A stretch of DNA of 64,000 nt from assembly GCF_004358665.1 (NCBI RefSeq), contig NZ_SMZR01000001.1, positions 930,001 to 994,000 of the forward strand. The letters run 5' to 3'. The notes beneath the pieces were generated by a model. That model searched no databases, was not told the origin of the DNA, and worked only from the letters and a program-made list of their open reading frames with translations. The position numbers and the translations under genes are program-made. The stretch comes from Jeotgalibacillus sp. S-D1 (GTDB taxonomy: Bacteria; Bacillota; Bacilli; Bacillales; Jeotgalibacillaceae). Position 1 is the stretch's first letter, and every line of letters starts with the position of its first letter. Below are positions 18,387 to 28,845 of this stretch, piece after piece.

Positions 18387-20468
18387 TTATTGCTGATGCT
18401 CTTCTTTGTAATCACAGGCTGAGCATTGAATTTGATTTCCTTTTTTGAGCTTTTTCTCTATAAGCATTTCATTACATTTCGGACATGGGCGGTCGATCGG
18501 TTTATCCCATGAGAGAAAATCACATGTTGGATATTGGTCGCAGCCGTAAAATATGCGTTTTTTCTTGCTTTTCCGTTCGATTACATTGCCTTCCTTACAT
18601 TTAGGACACTTAACACCAATTTCTTTTACGATCGGCTTAGTGTTTCTGCAATCCGGAAAATTACTGCAGGCCATAAACTTTCCATAACGGCCCATTTTAA
18701 TGACCATGGCATTGCCGCATTCTTCACAATCTTCACCGGCATATTCATCTTTAATTTCAACTTTTTCCATTTCTTTTTCCGCTTTGTCTAAATGTATTTC
18801 AAAATCTTTATAAAATTCATCAATGATACTGACCCAGCGAATTTGTCCCTCTTCTACACTATCCAGGTCTTTTTCCATTTTTGCTGTAAATTCCACATCA
18901 ATAATTTCGGGAAAAAACTCCACAATCAGTTCAAGAACGATTTCTCCAAGTTCAGTTGGAATAAAGCGTTTATTATCAAGAGAAACATATCCTCTTTTTT
19001 GGATTGTATCAAGTGTAGGAGCATAGGTTGACGGTCGTCCAATCCCCAGTTCCTCCAGCACCTTAACGAGTCTCGCTTCCGTGTATCGTGGAGGCGGCTG
19101 GGTAAAATGCTGCTTTGGATCAATTGTATCAGATTTGGCAGTTTCCCCTTCCTTTAAGTCCGGAAGATAGTTTTCTTTTTCTTCAGACTGGTCGTCACTG
19201 CCTTCAATATAAACTTTCATAAAGCCGGGAAACTTAACTTTTGAACCTGTTGCCCGGAATTGCACTTCGCCATTTAATAAATCCACACTCATTGTATCCA
19301 TTACAGCAGGCGACATTTGACTTGCAATAAACCGGTCCCAGATGAGTCTGTATAATCGGTGTTGGTCTCTGCTTAAAAACGGCTTCATGGCAGCAGGCGT
19401 TCTAAGAGCGCTTGTAGGACGAATTGCTTCATGGGCGTCCTGAGTTTTAGCTGTTTTCGCTTTGGGCTTTTGCGGTGTCTGCTGCACAAATTCCTTGCCA
19501 TATTCAGATTCAATTACATTTTTTGCTTCCTCTTTCGCAATATCGGAGATTCTGATGGAATCTGTACGCATATACGTAATTAATCCGACTGTTCCTTCTT
19601 TTTTTCCAAGTTCAATTCCTTCATATAACTGCTGTGCAAGCATCATTGTTTTTCTTGCACGGAAATTTAGCTTTCGGGCTGCTTCCTGCTGCAAAGAAGA
19701 AGTAATAAAAGATGGGGAAGAATTCCTTTTTCGTTCTTTTTTCGTTACATTCGAAATTGAAAAATCCTTGCCCTTCACTTGCTTTAAAACATCTTTAACG
19801 TCTTGTTCATTTTGAAGTTTCTTTTTCTTTCCATTAATTCCGTAAAAGTTAGCATGGAACGTATCTTTTCCCTTTTTAAACGTTCCATCAATCGTCCAGT
19901 ACTCTTCTGGCTGAAAGTTTTTTATTTCATTTTCACGATCGATAATTAATCTCACTGCAACAGATTGCACTCTGCCGGCACTTAAGCCTTTTTTAACTTT
20001 TTTCCATAGTATAGGACTTATGTTATAGCCTACCAGACGGTCCAAAATTCTTCTTGCCTGCTGGGCATCGACTCGGTCCATATCAATTTTGCGTGGATGC
20101 TTAAATGATTCTTTTATGGCATCCTTTGTAATTTCATTAAAAACCACTCTGCATTCAGAGTCCAGATCCAGATCCAGACTATGAGCCAAATGCCAAGCAA
20201 TTGCTTCACCCTCACGATCCGGATCGGCTGCAAGATAGACTTTTTTTGCTTTTTTAGCAGCGGATTTTAATTCTTTCAGAACAGGGCCTTTTCCCCTGAT
20301 GGTAATATATTTTGGTTCAAAACTGTCTTTTACATTTACGCCCATCTGACTTTTAGGCAGATCTCTAACGTGCCCCATTGATGCACGAACTTTATACTTT
20401 TTTCCTAAATACCGCTCGATTGTTTTGGCTTTAGCGGGTGATTCCACGATAACTAAAAAATCTGACAT
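18387..20468 (-). CDS. topA: DNA topoisomerase I (TopA)
   Basis: 693 aa. Type IA topoisomerase that relaxes negative supercoils. The TOPRIM domain contains E9 (VESPAKA) and D82/D84 ([10 protein letters not shown]). The active-site tyrosine is Y299 in [10 protein letters not shown]. Three C-terminal zinc ribbons are visible as CEEC/CSNFPDC, CPKC/CDQYPTC and CPKC/CSAC. Length matches the 691-aa B. subtilis protein. It has its own upstream promoter. Confidence 0.98.
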   Translation of the reverse strand: MSDFLVIVESPAKAKTIERYLGKKYKVRASMGHVRDLPKSQMGVNVKDSFEPKYITIRGKGPVLKELKSAAKKAKKVYLAADPDREGEAIAWHLAHSLDLDLDSECRVVFNEITKDAIKESFKHPRKIDMDRVDAQQARRILDRLVGYNISPILWKKVKKGLSAGRVQSVAVRLIIDRENEIKNFQPEEYWTIDGTFKKGKDTFHANFYGINGKKKKLQNEQDVKDVLKQVKGKDFSISNVTKKERKRNSSPSFITSSLQQEAARKLNFRARKTMMLAQQLYEGIELGKKEGTVGLITYMRTDSIRISDIAKEEAKNVIESEYGKEFVQQTPQKPKAKTAKTQDAHEAIRPTSALRTPAAMKPFLSRDQHRLYRLIWDRFIASQMSPAVMDTMSVDLLNGEVQFRATGSKVKFPGFMKVYIEGSDDQSEEKENYLPDLKEGETAKSDTIDPKQHFTQPPPRYTEARLVKVLEELGIGRPSTYAPTLDTIQKRGYVSLDNKRFIPTELGEIVLELIVEFFPEIIDVEFTAKMEKDLDSVEEGQIRWVSIIDEFYKDFEIHLDKAEKEMEKVEIKDEYAGEDCEECGNAMVIKMGRYGKFMACSNFPDCRNTKPIVKEIGVKCPKCKEGNVIERKSKKKRIFYGCDQYPTCDFLSWDKPIDRPCPKCNEMLIEKKLKKGNQIQCSACDYKEEHQQ

Positions 20469-20514
20469 TCAAAGTCCTCCCCAGAGGTAATCTATCTGTA
20501 ACTATTTATGTGTA

Positions 20515-20544
20515 ACTATATGTGTACTGGCTAAATTTTGTCAA
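20515..20544 (-). promoter_or_regulatory. Sigma-A promoter of topA
   Basis: TTGACA (20539-20544), an 18-bp spacer and TATAGT (20515-20520) on the minus strand, about 50 bases upstream of topA. The -35 is a perfect consensus. Confidence 0.65.
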
Positions 20545-20631
20545 TATGTTTTACATTGTCAATAAACATAATTAAACACATTTATTCCCTTATACTGCTT
20601 GATTGATAACGTTTTCCTGACGTTTAAGGAG

Positions 20632-20658
20632 AAAAAAACCTTCTTATGTGCAAGAAAA
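20632..20658 (-). terminator. Probable terminator after dprA
   Basis: A 7-bp stem (TTTTCTT with AAGAAGG, two G-T pairs) over a 6-base loop is followed by seven T residues on the minus strand. It is about 50 bases after the dprA stop. Confidence 0.5.
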
Positions 20659-20705
20659 CGTCTGAAGCACAATGTAAACTATATTTTTTTAAAAAGCAAC
20701 TATTT

Positions 20706-21584
20706 TTAACGAATTCCCCATTCTTCTGCAATATGCTGTGCACATGTTATTAGCACTGCACCTTGCCTGATTAAATGATTCGTACCCTGCGATAATTCAT
20801 GATCGATCGGGCCTGGCAGGGCAAAAACATCTCTTCCTTCTTCCAAAGCTCTGTCCACGGTGATCATTGAACCGCTCCTTAAAGCCGCCTGAGTGACGAG
20901 GACTCCCCGGGACAGGCCTGCTATTATTCGATTTCTGCTGGGGAAAAAGCGTTTATCAGGACGCAAGTAAGGGGGATATTCTGAGATTAAGAGCTGGCTT
21001 TTTATCATTTGCTCATAGAGCTTAGTATGAGTTGAAGGATATTGATAATCAAATCCTGCTCCGAGTACTCCAATTGTAAACCCATTCATTGCCAGTTGAT
21101 GCGCTGCGCCATCTGCCCCCTGAGCCATGCCGCTAACAATGCAGATATTCATATCAATGAGCGGGGGAATTATTTTCTGCAGACTTGAAATTGTGTACCG
21201 ATCTGCCTTTCTTGCACCTACAATCCCCAGAAAATAAGATGCGTTTAAATGATTCACATTTCCTTTTGTATAGATAACTGCCGGAGGGTCATAGATTTCT
21301 TTTAATTGAGGAGGATAATGATTGTCAAAAATAGTAATAAAGGATACTTGTTTTTGTTTGAGCTGGTTTATTGCGCAGGCAATGCATGTGGAAGAATGAT
21401 AGTCTTGGAGCCTGATTTTCTGGCTTGAGGATAGTTTTAAAGCTGAGGGCCAAAATGGAGAGGAGCTTTTTTCCCAGGAGGTAAGTGAAGGATCTAGAGA
21501 AAGCCATTCCAGAAGCTGTTTGTTCGAAAGAATATGACTGTAATGGATGTGCAGAAGACGATTTTTTACACTGTTTACCGGCAT
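20706..21584 (-). CDS. dprA: DNA processing protein DprA (Smf)
   Basis: 292 aa. DprA loads RecA on single-stranded DNA taken up during transformation. The Rossmann-like core shows GIVGARKADRY (about 119-129), SGMAQGADGAAH (about 152-163) and SRNRIIAGLSRGVLVTQAA. The N-terminal helical part (1-70) is diverged. It lies between sucD and topA, the usual Bacillus position, and has GGAGG before the ATG. Presence does not prove competence. Confidence 0.95.
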   Translation of the reverse strand: MPVNSVKNRLLHIHYSHILSNKQLLEWLSLDPSLTSWEKSSSPFWPSALKLSSSQKIRLQDYHSSTCIACAINQLKQKQVSFITIFDNHYPPQLKEIYDPPAVIYTKGNVNHLNASYFLGIVGARKADRYTISSLQKIIPPLIDMNICIVSGMAQGADGAAHQLAMNGFTIGVLGAGFDYQYPSTHTKLYEQMIKSQLLISEYPPYLRPDKRFFPSRNRIIAGLSRGVLVTQAALRSGSMITVDRALEEGRDVFALPGPIDHELSQGTNHLIRQGAVLITCAQHIAEEWGIR

Positions 21585-21608
21585 GTTTAACCTCCAATTT
21601 TATAAGTT

Positions 21609-21634
21609 AAATAACCCCTGCGTTAACAGGGGCT
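21609..21634 (-). terminator. Terminator after sucCD
   Basis: AGCCCCTG pairs with CAGGGGTT across the 6-base loop TTAACG, followed by ATTTAAC. It lies about 20 bases past the sucD stop and just before the dprA ribosome-binding site. Confidence 0.65.
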
Positions 21635-21655
21635 GTTTGATGATCTTTTTAGAAA

Positions 21656-22558
21656 TTAATGTGTTTTACACTGATCGTAAAGACCTTTTTCTTTTAAAAC
21701 TTTAATTAGGGTTTCACCCATAACAGAAGGCGTATCTGCAACTTGAATGCCGCACTCGTTCATTACCCTGATTTTCTCTTCAGCCGTTCCTTTACCGCCG
21801 GAAATGATGGCGCCTGCATGGCCCATACGTTTGCCAGGAGGTGCAGTCGCTCCGCCAATAAAGCCTACAACCGGTTTAGTCATATTAGCTTTAACCCACT
21901 CTGCTGCTTCTTCCTCAGCCGTTCCGCCAATTTCACCAATCATGATGACAGCATAAGTGTCTTCATCATTGTTAAAAGCTTCAAGTGAATCAATGAAGTT
22001 AGTTCCATTTACTGGATCTCCACCAATTCCAACTGCTGTTGACTGGCCGATTCCTTCTTGTGACAGCTGATGAACTGCTTCATATGTCAGCGTACCAGAA
22101 CGTGACACTACTCCAACATGTCCTTTAGTATGAATATATCCAGGCATAATCCCGATCTTACATTCGTCAGGTGTAATAACACCAGGGCAGTTCGGTCCAA
22201 CCAGACGTGTTTTTTTGCCTTCCATATAGCGTTTTACTTTTACCATATCGATTACAGGAATGTGCTCTGTAATACAAATTGCCATATCCAATTCAGCATC
22301 TACTGCTTCTAAAATGGCATCTGCTGCAAATGGTGCCGGAACATAGATAACTGAAACGTTTGCGCCAGTTGCTCTAACCGCAGCTTCAACTGTATCAAAT
22401 ACAGGAACTCCTTCAGCCTCTGTACCGCCTTTGCCAGGCGTTACTCCTGCAACGATTTTCGTGCCGTACTCAAGCATTTGCTTAGTATGGAACAGGGCAG
22501 TTGCACCCGTGATTCCTTGAACTAATACTTTTGTATTCTTATCAATAAAAACACTCAT
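21656..22558 (-). CDS. sucD: Succinyl-CoA synthetase (ADP-forming), alpha subunit
   Basis: 300 aa. With SucC it interconverts succinyl-CoA and succinate with substrate-level phosphorylation in the TCA cycle. The CoA-binding Rossmann fold has [20 protein letters not shown] (about 13-32). The phosphorylated histidine is in [17 protein letters not shown] (about 246). It starts 18 bases after sucC. Normal length and no missing residues seen. Confidence 0.98.
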   Translation of the reverse strand: MSVFIDKNTKVLVQGITGATALFHTKQMLEYGTKIVAGVTPGKGGTEAEGVPVFDTVEAAVRATGANVSVIYVPAPFAADAILEAVDAELDMAICITEHIPVIDMVKVKRYMEGKKTRLVGPNCPGVITPDECKIGIMPGYIHTKGHVGVVSRSGTLTYEAVHQLSQEGIGQSTAVGIGGDPVNGTNFIDSLEAFNNDEDTYAVIMIGEIGGTAEEEAAEWVKANMTKPVVGFIGGATAPPGKRMGHAGAIISGGKGTAEEKIRVMNECGIQVADTPSVMGETLIKVLKEKGLYDQCKTH

Positions 22559-22576
22559 TTATGCTCCCTGCCTTTC

Positions 22577-23737
22577 TTAGCCTACTAGTTCCACAATTTT
22601 TTGAGCTCCATCAGCCATCGTTTCAGCTGCAACGATATCAAGACCTGATTCATTCAGGATTTTCTTTCCTAATTCAACATTTGTTCCTTCTAAACGAACA
22701 ACCAACGGCACGTTAAGCTCTACTTGTTTAGCAGCCTCAACCACACCTTCAGCAATAATGTCACACTTCATGATGCCTCCGAAGATGTTAACAAAGATCC
22801 CTTTAACAGCATCATCAGATAAAATGATTTTAAATGCTTCAGTAACTTTCTCTGCTGTAGCACCGCCCCCAACATCAAGGAAGTTAGCGGGGTCTCCGCC
22901 ATAATGCTTAATGATGTCCATGGTTGCCATCGCCAGTCCTGCACCATTAACCATGCAGCCGATATCGCCATCAAGAGCAATGTAGCTAAGGTCGTATTTT
23001 GATGCTTCAATTTCTTTCGCGTCTTCTTCATCTAAATCACGGAATTCCATTACATCCTTCTGACGGTATAAAGCGTTTGCATCGAAGTTTAATTTTGCAT
23101 CGAGCGCCATTACATTTCCGTCTCCGGTAGTAACTAAAGGATTAATTTCTGCAATAGAGCAGTCTTTTTCAACAAACATTTTGTAAAGGCCCAGCATAAA
23201 TTTAACGGTCTTGCCAACCAGTTCCTTCGGAATATTGATATTAAAGGCTACACGGCGAGCCTGGAATGCGGTTAAACCCACTACAGGATCAATCGTTTCC
23301 CGGAATATCTTCTCAGGTGTTGCTTCTGCAACTTCTTCAATTTCCGTTCCGCCTTCTTCAGAAGCCATCAACGTAATGCGGGAAGTGGCACGGTCCAGCA
23401 CCAATCCAATATAATACTCGCTTTTAATATCGCATCCTTCTTCTATCAGGATACGTTTTATTTCTTTTCCTTCCGGACCTGTTTGATGTGTAACAAGTGT
23501 TTTCCCAAGAAGTTCTTTAGAATATGTACGCACATCATCTAAATTTTTAGCGATCTTGACTCCGCCAGCTTTACCGCGGCCGCCTGCATGAATCTGCGCT
23601 TTGACCACTGTGATAGCAGTGCCTAGTTCTTTCGCTGCTTCCACCGCTTCTTTTGGTGTGAACGCGACATAACCGCGTGGAACGGATACCCCATATTTTC
23701 TGAGGAGTTCCTTCCCTTGATACTCATGGATATTCAT
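22577..23737 (-). CDS. sucC: Succinyl-CoA synthetase (ADP-forming), beta subunit
   Basis: 386 aa from ATG at 23737. The N-terminal ATP-grasp domain begins [17 protein letters not shown] and contains [16 protein letters not shown]. The C-terminal CoA-ligase domain has [14 protein letters not shown] and [16 protein letters not shown] longer open frame starts 16 codons upstream, but GGAGG before this ATG and family alignment decide the start. Transcribed with sucD from the promoter at 23784-23812. Confidence 0.98.
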   Translation of the reverse strand: MNIHEYQGKELLRKYGVSVPRGYVAFTPKEAVEAAKELGTAITVVKAQIHAGGRGKAGGVKIAKNLDDVRTYSKELLGKTLVTHQTGPEGKEIKRILIEEGCDIKSEYYIGLVLDRATSRITLMASEEGGTEIEEVAEATPEKIFRETIDPVVGLTAFQARRVAFNINIPKELVGKTVKFMLGLYKMFVEKDCSIAEINPLVTTGDGNVMALDAKLNFDANALYRQKDVMEFRDLDEEDAKEIEASKYDLSYIALDGDIGCMVNGAGLAMATMDIIKHYGGDPANFLDVGGGATAEKVTEAFKIILSDDAVKGIFVNIFGGIMKCDIIAEGVVEAAKQVELNVPLVVRLEGTNVELGKKILNESGLDIVAAETMADGAQKIVELVG

Positions 23738-23783
23738 GTTCCATCCTCCTATCAAACTCTTTTGAAAAATAGACTGCGCTTTC

Positions 23784-23812
23784 ATTGTATTAAAGTAAAG
23801 TGGCTGTGTCTA
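23784..23812 (-). promoter_or_regulatory. Sigma-A promoter of sucCD
   Basis: TAGACA (23807-23812), 17-bp spacer and TACAAT (23784-23789) on the minus strand; each hexamer differs from consensus by one base. The leader would be about 40 bases. Confidence 0.65.
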
Positions 23813-23880
23813 CCATTTCCGACGAACTTGTGAAAAAAGCGACAATTAAAGATATTCTGCTGTTTTTTTATTTTTATTAA

Positions 23881-23922
23881 AATGAAAATCCTTCACCTAT
23901 CAAACTCTTAACAGGTGAAGGA
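23881..23922 (-). terminator. Terminator after rnhB
   Basis: TCCTTCACCT and AGGTGAAGGA form a perfect 10-bp stem over a 14-base loop, followed by TTTTCATTTTAAT on the minus strand. It lies about 175 bases after the rnhB stop and just upstream of the sucC promoter region, so it closes the lepB-rbgA-rnhB unit. Confidence 0.75.
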
Positions 23923-24096
23923 AATATCGATTCAATTATAGAGAGCTAAATAGGCGTCAGCAGTCCAATATGCATCGCTGTAACGATTTAATAATAACTT
24001 AAGCCAATATTAGTCAAAACGAATTAAAAACCCATAAATGAAGCCTCTATGTACTCTGACGGGTTAAACGAACAACGTTTCTCTTTCCACTGACTA

Positions 24097-24876
24097 TTAT
24101 TCCCTAACTTGCCCAGCCATCGACTTTACAGGTGCAAAGCTTATTCGATGTTCTTTACACGGCCCGTAGTTATGTAATCCCTCAAGATGTTCTTTAGTTC
24201 CATAGCCGGCATTTTTCTCAAAACTGTAATAAGGATGGCTCCCGGCAAGTTCAATCATATGCCTGTCTCTTACCACTTTAGCCACGACGGATGCAGCAGC
24301 AATAGAAACACTTCTGGCATCCCCTTTTATAATTGATTGCTGGGGAATATCACCTTCTACAGTCATGGCATCTATTAACAGCATTTCCGGCGTGCGGTTC
24401 AACTGATTAATTGCTCTTGTCATAGCAAGCTTTGTAGCCTGATAAATATTTATTTGGTCAATCTCCACTGCACTGGCAAAACCAACCCCTACTGAAACCG
24501 CTTGTTTATTTATTTCCTGATATAGCTGGTTTTTCAACTTATGAGAGAGTTTTTTTGAATCATCAAGTCCTGGAAGATAAAAATCTTCCGGCAGGATCAC
24601 AGCTGCAGCCACTACAGGTCCGGCAAGCGGCCCTCTTCCAACCTCATCAACACCTGCGATCAGATTAAAGTTTCCGGCTCTTGCTGATTCTTCAAATTTA
24701 CTCATCTCAATAAAGCGTTCATGGAGTGCCTGCTTTTTTCGGATTTTATTGTCAAACGCTGTTAGAAGTTTTGCTACCCCTTTTCGGGGATCTTTCTTTA
24801 ACTGTTCAATTCTCGGATCAGCCATCGAATCAATGGTTTTTAATGCTTGTTCAATTTCTTTAATTGATTGAGTCAT
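24097..24876 (-). CDS. rnhB: Ribonuclease HII
   Basis: 259 aa from ATG at 24876. RNase HII removes ribonucleotides misincorporated in DNA. The DEDD-type active site begins IAGVDEVGRGPLAGPV; DDSKKLSHKLK and LLIDAMTVEGD follow. The N-terminal extension of about 70 residues is usual in Bacillus. The frame opens 17 codons earlier, but AAGGACG before this ATG and alignment favour it. It follows rbgA after a small hairpin. Confidence 0.95.
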   Translation of the reverse strand: MTQSIKEIEQALKTIDSMADPRIEQLKKDPRKGVAKLLTAFDNKIRKKQALHERFIEMSKFEESARAGNFNLIAGVDEVGRGPLAGPVVAAAVILPEDFYLPGLDDSKKLSHKLKNQLYQEINKQAVSVGVGFASAVEIDQINIYQATKLAMTRAINQLNRTPEMLLIDAMTVEGDIPQQSIIKGDARSVSIAAASVVAKVVRDRHMIELAGSHPYYSFEKNAGYGTKEHLEGLHNYGPCKEHRISFAPVKSMAGQVRE

Positions 24877-24905
24877 GATCAACGTCCTTATAAATAATAT
24901 CGGAG

Positions 24906-24936
24906 ATAAAATAAAGACCCCGAACAAACCAGGGTC
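24906..24936 (-). terminator. Hairpin between rbgA and rnhB
   Basis: GACCC pairs with GGGTC over an 11-base loop, followed by TTTATTTTAT. The rbgA stop codon overlaps the stem. It could attenuate transcription into rnhB, whose start is only 30 bases downstream. Confidence 0.5.
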
Positions 24937-25807
24937 ATTTATTTTCTGATGCAGCTTTTTCTAAAACATCCAAATCAAATGTCAGCGGGCCAAACTGCAC
25001 ATTGCGAACATCCCGTACAATCACTTCAGCTGTTTTGTCAAAATCAATTGTACCGCCAGCCATCAAGCAGCCTCTTCTTTTGCCAATTGCTTCAAATAAT
25101 TCAACCACGTCTGAAGGTATTTCCTCTAATTCATAACGTTTTTTCAAACGTTCCGGATAATAGGTTTCTAAAAACTTCAATGCATATATAGCTATTTCGT
25201 GAAGGTTTAACAGCGTATCTTTTATAGCGCCCGTTAATGCCAGACGATATCCTACTTCCTGATCTTCAAATTTCGGCCAAAGGATCCCGGGAGTATCTAA
25301 TAGTTCCATTTCTTTTCCTACTTTAATCCATTGCTGAGCTTTTGTTACACCCGGTCGATTACCTGTTTGTGCTATATTTTTTTTCACAAGGCGATTAATT
25401 AAAGTGGACTTTCCGACATTGGGAATTCCCACAATCATTGCTCTTACTGCACGGGGCTTTATCCCCCTCGATTTCATGCGGTCCCACTTTTCTTGAAGGA
25501 TGTCCATTGTAGCTTTATGAATTTGCTGCAGCCCTACACCTTTATCCGAGTTAATAGCTAATGCACGTATCCCTTTTTCTTCAAAGTAAGCCACCCATTG
25601 TTTGGTTCGATGGGGATCCGCCATATCAGCCTTATTAATTAAAATAAGACGGGGCTTTTGATTAATTATTTCATCGATCATCGGGTTTCTTGATGAAATC
25701 GGTATTCTTGCATCTACTAATTCAAAAATAATATCTACTAATTTTAATTTTTCCGTTACCTGGCGCCTTGCTTTAGCCATATGACCCGGAAACCATTGAA
25801 TTGTCAT
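24935..25807 (-). CDS. rbgA: Ribosome biogenesis GTPase RbgA (YlqF)
   Basis: 290 aa. RbgA is a circularly permuted GTPase needed for late assembly of the 50S subunit. The permuted motif order is visible: G4 NKAD (about 57-60) precedes G1 GIPNVGKST (about 126-134) and G3 DTPG (about 171-174). The start [15 protein letters not shown] is typical. It sits 20 bases after lepB and upstream of rnhB; AGGAG precedes the ATG. Confidence 0.97.
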   Translation of the reverse strand: MTIQWFPGHMAKARRQVTEKLKLVDIIFELVDARIPISSRNPMIDEIINQKPRLILINKADMADPHRTKQWVAYFEEKGIRALAINSDKGVGLQQIHKATMDILQEKWDRMKSRGIKPRAVRAMIVGIPNVGKSTLINRLVKKNIAQTGNRPGVTKAQQWIKVGKEMELLDTPGILWPKFEDQEVGYRLALTGAIKDTLLNLHEIAIYALKFLETYYPERLKKRYELEEIPSDVVELFEAIGKRRGCLMAGGTIDFDKTAEVIVRDVRNVQFGPLTFDLDVLEKAASENK

Positions 25808-25827
25808 ATCATCACTCCTAATTTTGA

Positions 25828-26388
25828 CTATTGGTTTTGTTCATTTATCAGCCGGGTTTCTTGCAACGGCCAAAAAACAAGGTTGGTATCACCAACAATC
25901 TCCTCTATGTCAATCGTTCCTATATGTCTGCTATCCTTGCTGTATCTTCTGTTATCCCCCATAACGAACAGCTGACCTTCCGGAACACGTTCATCACCGG
26001 TAATCTGCTCAAGAGTGAAATCATTCGTCAGGATGCCTCCTGCTAATTGTTCTTTAAAGCCTTCTAAGTATGGCTCACTTACCGGCTTATCATTGATAAA
26101 TAATTGATCACCTGAATACACTATTTTATCTCCAGGCAGACCGATTACCCGTTTTATATAATCGCGTTTTTCCGGGGCATGAAAAACAATTACGTCAAAT
26201 CTTTCAGGAGTGGAAACTTTATAGTTGAATTTATTTACAATCATTCTATCTCCATCCTGAAGGGTTGGCATCATGGACAAACCATCAACAACGATCGGGG
26301 TAAATAAAAAATAGCGAACAGCTGCCGCAATTAAAACAGCGATAAATAATGCTTTTGTCCACTCCCACCACTCGTTTCTTTTTTTCAC
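25828..26388 (-). CDS. lepB: Type I signal peptidase
   Basis: 186 aa. It cleaves signal peptides at the outer face of the membrane. A single N-terminal membrane segment (about 11-31) is followed by the catalytic Ser38 in GLSMMPTL, Lys79 in [12 protein letters not shown], and the conserved block [15 protein letters not shown]. This is the prokaryotic-type SipS/T class. The start is GTG, 9 bases after GGAGG. It heads the lepB-rbgA-rnhB group. Confidence 0.95.
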   Translation of the reverse strand: MKKRNEWWEWTKALFIAVLIAAAVRYFLFTPIVVDGLSMMPTLQDGDRMIVNKFNYKVSTPERFDVIVFHAPEKRDYIKRVIGLPGDKIVYSGDQLFINDKPVSEPYLEGFKEQLAGGILTNDFTLEQITGDERVPEGQLFVMGDNRRYSKDSRHIGTIDIEEIVGDTNLVFWPLQETRLINEQNQ

Positions 26389-26441
26389 TTTATCCAGCCT
26401 CCGCTACTATACAGCAGTACAGTGAGATTCTTATAGTCATA

Positions 26442-26447
26442 ATTGTA
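26442..26447 (-). promoter_or_regulatory. Candidate extended -10 promoter of lepB
   Basis: TGCTACAAT on the minus strand is an extended -10 (TACAAT preceded by TGN). No good -35 is seen. It is about 55 bases upstream of the lepB start. Confidence 0.4.
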
Positions 26448-26614
26448 GCATAAATTGTGATTTAGAGGCATATATTGGCTATTTCCTGCCTCACACTCTT
26501 ATTTACACATCATTTTCGTGACCGTTTCAAACTGTTTCAGGTCAAATAGACCATTGCTGTTCCGCTCTTAAAAACCTCTGTTGGCAGATGTACATCCTGT
26601 TTACCAAAGCTTAA

Positions 26615-26648
26615 CAAAAAAAAGAAGCTTGCATGCAAGCTCCTTCTT
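26615..26648 (-). terminator. Terminator after rplS
   Basis: GGAGCTTGC and GCAAGCTTC form a stem with almost no loop (GCTTGC-AT-GCAAGC is palindromic) and are followed by eight T residues on the minus strand. It lies just after the rplS stop. Confidence 0.75.
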
Positions 26649-26660
26649 TTACTTAAATTA

Positions 26661-27005
26661 TTATCGAATCTCTTTAATGCGGGCCGCTTTACCACGCAGA
26701 TTGCGTAGGTAGTAAAGTTTCGCACGGCGAACTTTACCGCGACGCACAACCTCAAGCTGAGCAATCTTTGGTGTGTGAACAGGGAATGTACGTTCAACGC
26801 CTACGCCGTAAGAGATCTTACGAACTGTAAATGTTTCACTTACTCCACCGCCACGGCGTTTAATAACAACACCCTCATACACCTGAATACGCTCACGGGT
26901 TCCCTCTACAACCTTAACGTGTACTTTAACAGTATCACCAGGTTTGAAAGACGGAAGATCCGTACGTAATTGTTCTTGAGTAATTTCTTGAATTAAGTTA
27001 TGCAT
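26661..27005 (-). CDS. rplS: 50S ribosomal protein L19
   Basis: 114 aa from ATG at 27005. L19 lies at the 30S-50S interface. It shows [19 protein letters not shown] and the basic end [26 protein letters not shown] three codons upstream is in frame, but AAGGAG spacing favours the ATG. It has its own promoter and a 5' leader, so it is separable from trmD. Confidence 0.98.
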   Translation of the reverse strand: MHNLIQEITQEQLRTDLPSFKPGDTVKVHVKVVEGTRERIQVYEGVVIKRRGGGVSETFTVRKISYGVGVERTFPVHTPKIAQLEVVRRGKVRRAKLYYLRNLRGKAARIKEIR

Positions 27006-27105
27006 CGATTTCAACTCCTTCCAACAGATGCTCTTGCCTCACTATTGCCTGAGCAGCGGAACACCGTTTTCAATGGCCTGTTCACATTCCGTAAACTTGG
27101 CACAA
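27006..27105 (-). ncRNA. Probable L19-type ribosomal protein leader
   Basis: About 100 transcribed bases precede rplS. The segment ACGGAATGTGAACAGGC followed by GTGTTCCG (27064-27095) can pair as a hairpin, and CTGCTCAGGC with GTGAGGCAAGAG offers further stems. Position and the GGAATGTGAACAGG sequence recall the Firmicute L19 leader that is thought to mediate autoregulation. Identification is from memory of the family, not from a covariance search. Confidence 0.5.
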
Positions 27106-27110
27106 GATTT

Positions 27111-27139
27111 ATAATACCATAGCGCACGCTATCATTCAA
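27111..27139 (-). promoter_or_regulatory. Sigma-A promoter of rplS
   Basis: TTGAAT (27134-27139), exactly 17-bp spacer, TATTAT (27111-27116) on the minus strand. The -35 overlaps the trmD stop codon. The spacer holds the inverted repeat ATAGCG-TG-CGCTAT (27118-27131). Confidence 0.7.
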
Positions 27140-27875
27140 CTATCTTTTTATCTTTTTCCCATTCTTCTATCCATTTTTTCTGAAGAGAAGTGAGTGGATA
27201 ACGTTCAAGTAAATCAGGGCGTCTCTGCCATGTCCTTTTAAGTGATTCTTTACTTCTCCACTCTTCAATATGCGCATGATTGCCTGACATTAAAACATTC
27301 GGAACTTCATGCCCTCTGTAAGTTGAAGGCCGGGTGTAGTGAGGATGCTCAAGCAAGCCGCTTGAAAATGAATCTTTAACAGCAGATTCAGCATTCCCCA
27401 ATACCTCAGGAAGCAAACGAACCACACTGTCAATTACAACCATCGCACCAAGCTCACCGCCTGTTAAAACAAAATCTCCTATCGATATCTCATCAGTTAC
27501 AAGATGCTGGCGGATACGCTCATCATATCCTTCATAATGCCCGCAAATAAAGATAAGATGTTCTTCCTTTGAAAGTTCTTCTGCTTTCTCCTGTGTAAAG
27601 CGTGCACCCTGCGGACACATAAGGACCACTCTCGGCTTTGTTTCATTTGAAGCCAGAACATCCATCGCTTCAAATATCGGCTCCGGCTTCAGCACCATCC
27701 CCGCACCGCCGCCATAGGGATAATCGTCTACAGACTTTTGTTTGTGGGGAGAATATTCACGGAAATCTACCACATTCAACTGGACAGCATTTTTTTCCTG
27801 CGCTTTTTTTAAAATCGATTCTCCAAAAACGCCAGCGAACATAGACGGAAAAAGAGATAATACATCTATTTTCAT
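27132..27875 (-). CDS. trmD: tRNA (guanine37-N1)-methyltransferase TrmD
   Basis: 247 aa. TrmD makes m1G37 next to the anticodon and prevents frameshifting. It is a SPOUT knotted methyltransferase: [14 protein letters not shown] (about 54-67), [13 protein letters not shown] and the knot loop [12 protein letters not shown] are present. The start overlaps the rimM stop by 4 bases. It is the last gene of the rpsP unit. Confidence 0.97.
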   Translation of the reverse strand: MKIDVLSLFPSMFAGVFGESILKKAQEKNAVQLNVVDFREYSPHKQKSVDDYPYGGGAGMVLKPEPIFEAMDVLASNETKPRVVLMCPQGARFTQEKAEELSKEEHLIFICGHYEGYDERIRQHLVTDEISIGDFVLTGGELGAMVVIDSVVRLLPEVLGNAESAVKDSFSSGLLEHPHYTRPSTYRGHEVPNVLMSGNHAHIEEWRSKESLKRTWQRRPDLLERYPLTSLQKKWIEEWEKDKKIVE

Positions 27876-28390
27876 TCTAAAAGACCCTCTATAACTTCTA
27901 TCGTTACTTGTTTTAATTCCACATCTACGCTTTTGACCACCTGTTCGATATATGGAATTAATACTTCTTTACCATCCTCAGCGGCAACAACCCAAACATC
28001 ATTCGCGCCGGGTGAAAGAATCTCTTTCACTTCACCAATGTATTCATTATTGATTGTTGTTACTTTGCAGCCAATAATTTCATGGTAGTAATACTCATTT
28101 TCATGTAAATCAGTTAGTTGTTCTTCCGAAATTTTGAGCATTCCTTCGCGAAAATGTTCCACCTGATTTACGTCGTCGTAACCTTCAAAGGTTAATAAAT
28201 CAAAATTTTTATGTTTTCTATGGCTTTTTATCGTTAATTCCTTAGGATCGCTATTCTGGTCTTTAAACAAAAAAAGAACGTTTCCAGGTACATATCGCTC
28301 ATCCGGGAAGTCCGTTCTGGAAATGACACGCACTTCACCGCGTATGCCATGCGTATTTACTATTTTCCCAACATTAAACCAGTTTTTCAT
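27872..28390 (-). CDS. rimM: Ribosome maturation factor RimM
   Basis: 172 aa from ATG at 28390. RimM binds S19 and assists 30S head assembly. The N-terminal domain has [16 protein letters not shown]; the PRC-barrel domain has YYYHEIIGC and [14 protein letters not shown] three codons earlier lies inside the Shine-Dalgarno AGAGGTGG, so the ATG is preferred. It begins 2 bases after ylqD. Confidence 0.96.
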   Translation of the reverse strand: MKNWFNVGKIVNTHGIRGEVRVISRTDFPDERYVPGNVLFLFKDQNSDPKELTIKSHRKHKNFDLLTFEGYDDVNQVEHFREGMLKISEEQLTDLHENEYYYHEIIGCKVTTINNEYIGEVKEILSPGANDVWVVAAEDGKEVLIPYIEQVVKSVDVELKQVTIEVIEGLLE

Positions 28391-28392
28391 TT

Positions 28393-28785
28393 CTACCACC
28401 TCTGTCTGATCTCTTTCACCATGCCATCTTCTAGTACAATGATCGGCTTTTGATCAGGATGCCAAATACTGCCCTCATGCAAATCAACGAGCGTATCTGT
28501 TTCCATCAGCGTATATTCCGTTCCCATGGGTGTTTCCTCAATCGATTTTACTTGTGCCTGTGATGATCTGATAAATTGTCTTCGTTTATTTAATTCCTGC
28601 TGGATTTTCTGTTTAACTGCATCGGTATTTTGCTCAAACTGCTTTTCAAGTTTTTTTTGTTGAAAGATCAGTTGATCGCACTCTTTTTCAGCTCTGGTTA
28701 TTTTTCCGTTTAATGATTCTTTCAGGCGGGATTTTGATGAATTTGTCATAATTTCTTTCACAATGGTTTTCTGCGTGATTTGCAT
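28393..28785 (-). CDS. ylqD: YlqD family protein of unknown function
   Basis: 130 aa. The central part (about 18-75) is a charged coiled coil ([20 protein letters not shown]); the C-terminal part has [19 protein letters not shown]. It matches the YlqD family by context and composition, always between khpA and rimM in bacilli. No catalytic motif or membrane segment is seen. GGGGGAG precedes the ATG. Confidence 0.88.
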   Translation of the reverse strand: MQITQKTIVKEIMTNSSKSRLKESLNGKITRAEKECDQLIFQQKKLEKQFEQNTDAVKQKIQQELNKRRQFIRSSQAQVKSIEETPMGTEYTLMETDTLVDLHEGSIWHPDQKPIIVLEDGMVKEIRQRW

Positions 28786-28845
28786 GATTAAACTCCCCCA
28801 ATTCTGAAATTCTACATATGGAAAAAGGGAGGACTGGTCCTCCCT

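Larger units (their letters stand above)
23738..24096. other. Intergenic region, rnhB to sucC
   Basis: It holds the sucC promoter (23784-23812) and a strong terminator facing rnhB (23881-23922). B. subtilis has ylqG and flhX (ylqH) here; I see no recognisable remnant of either, and nothing else coding. Confidence 0.6.
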
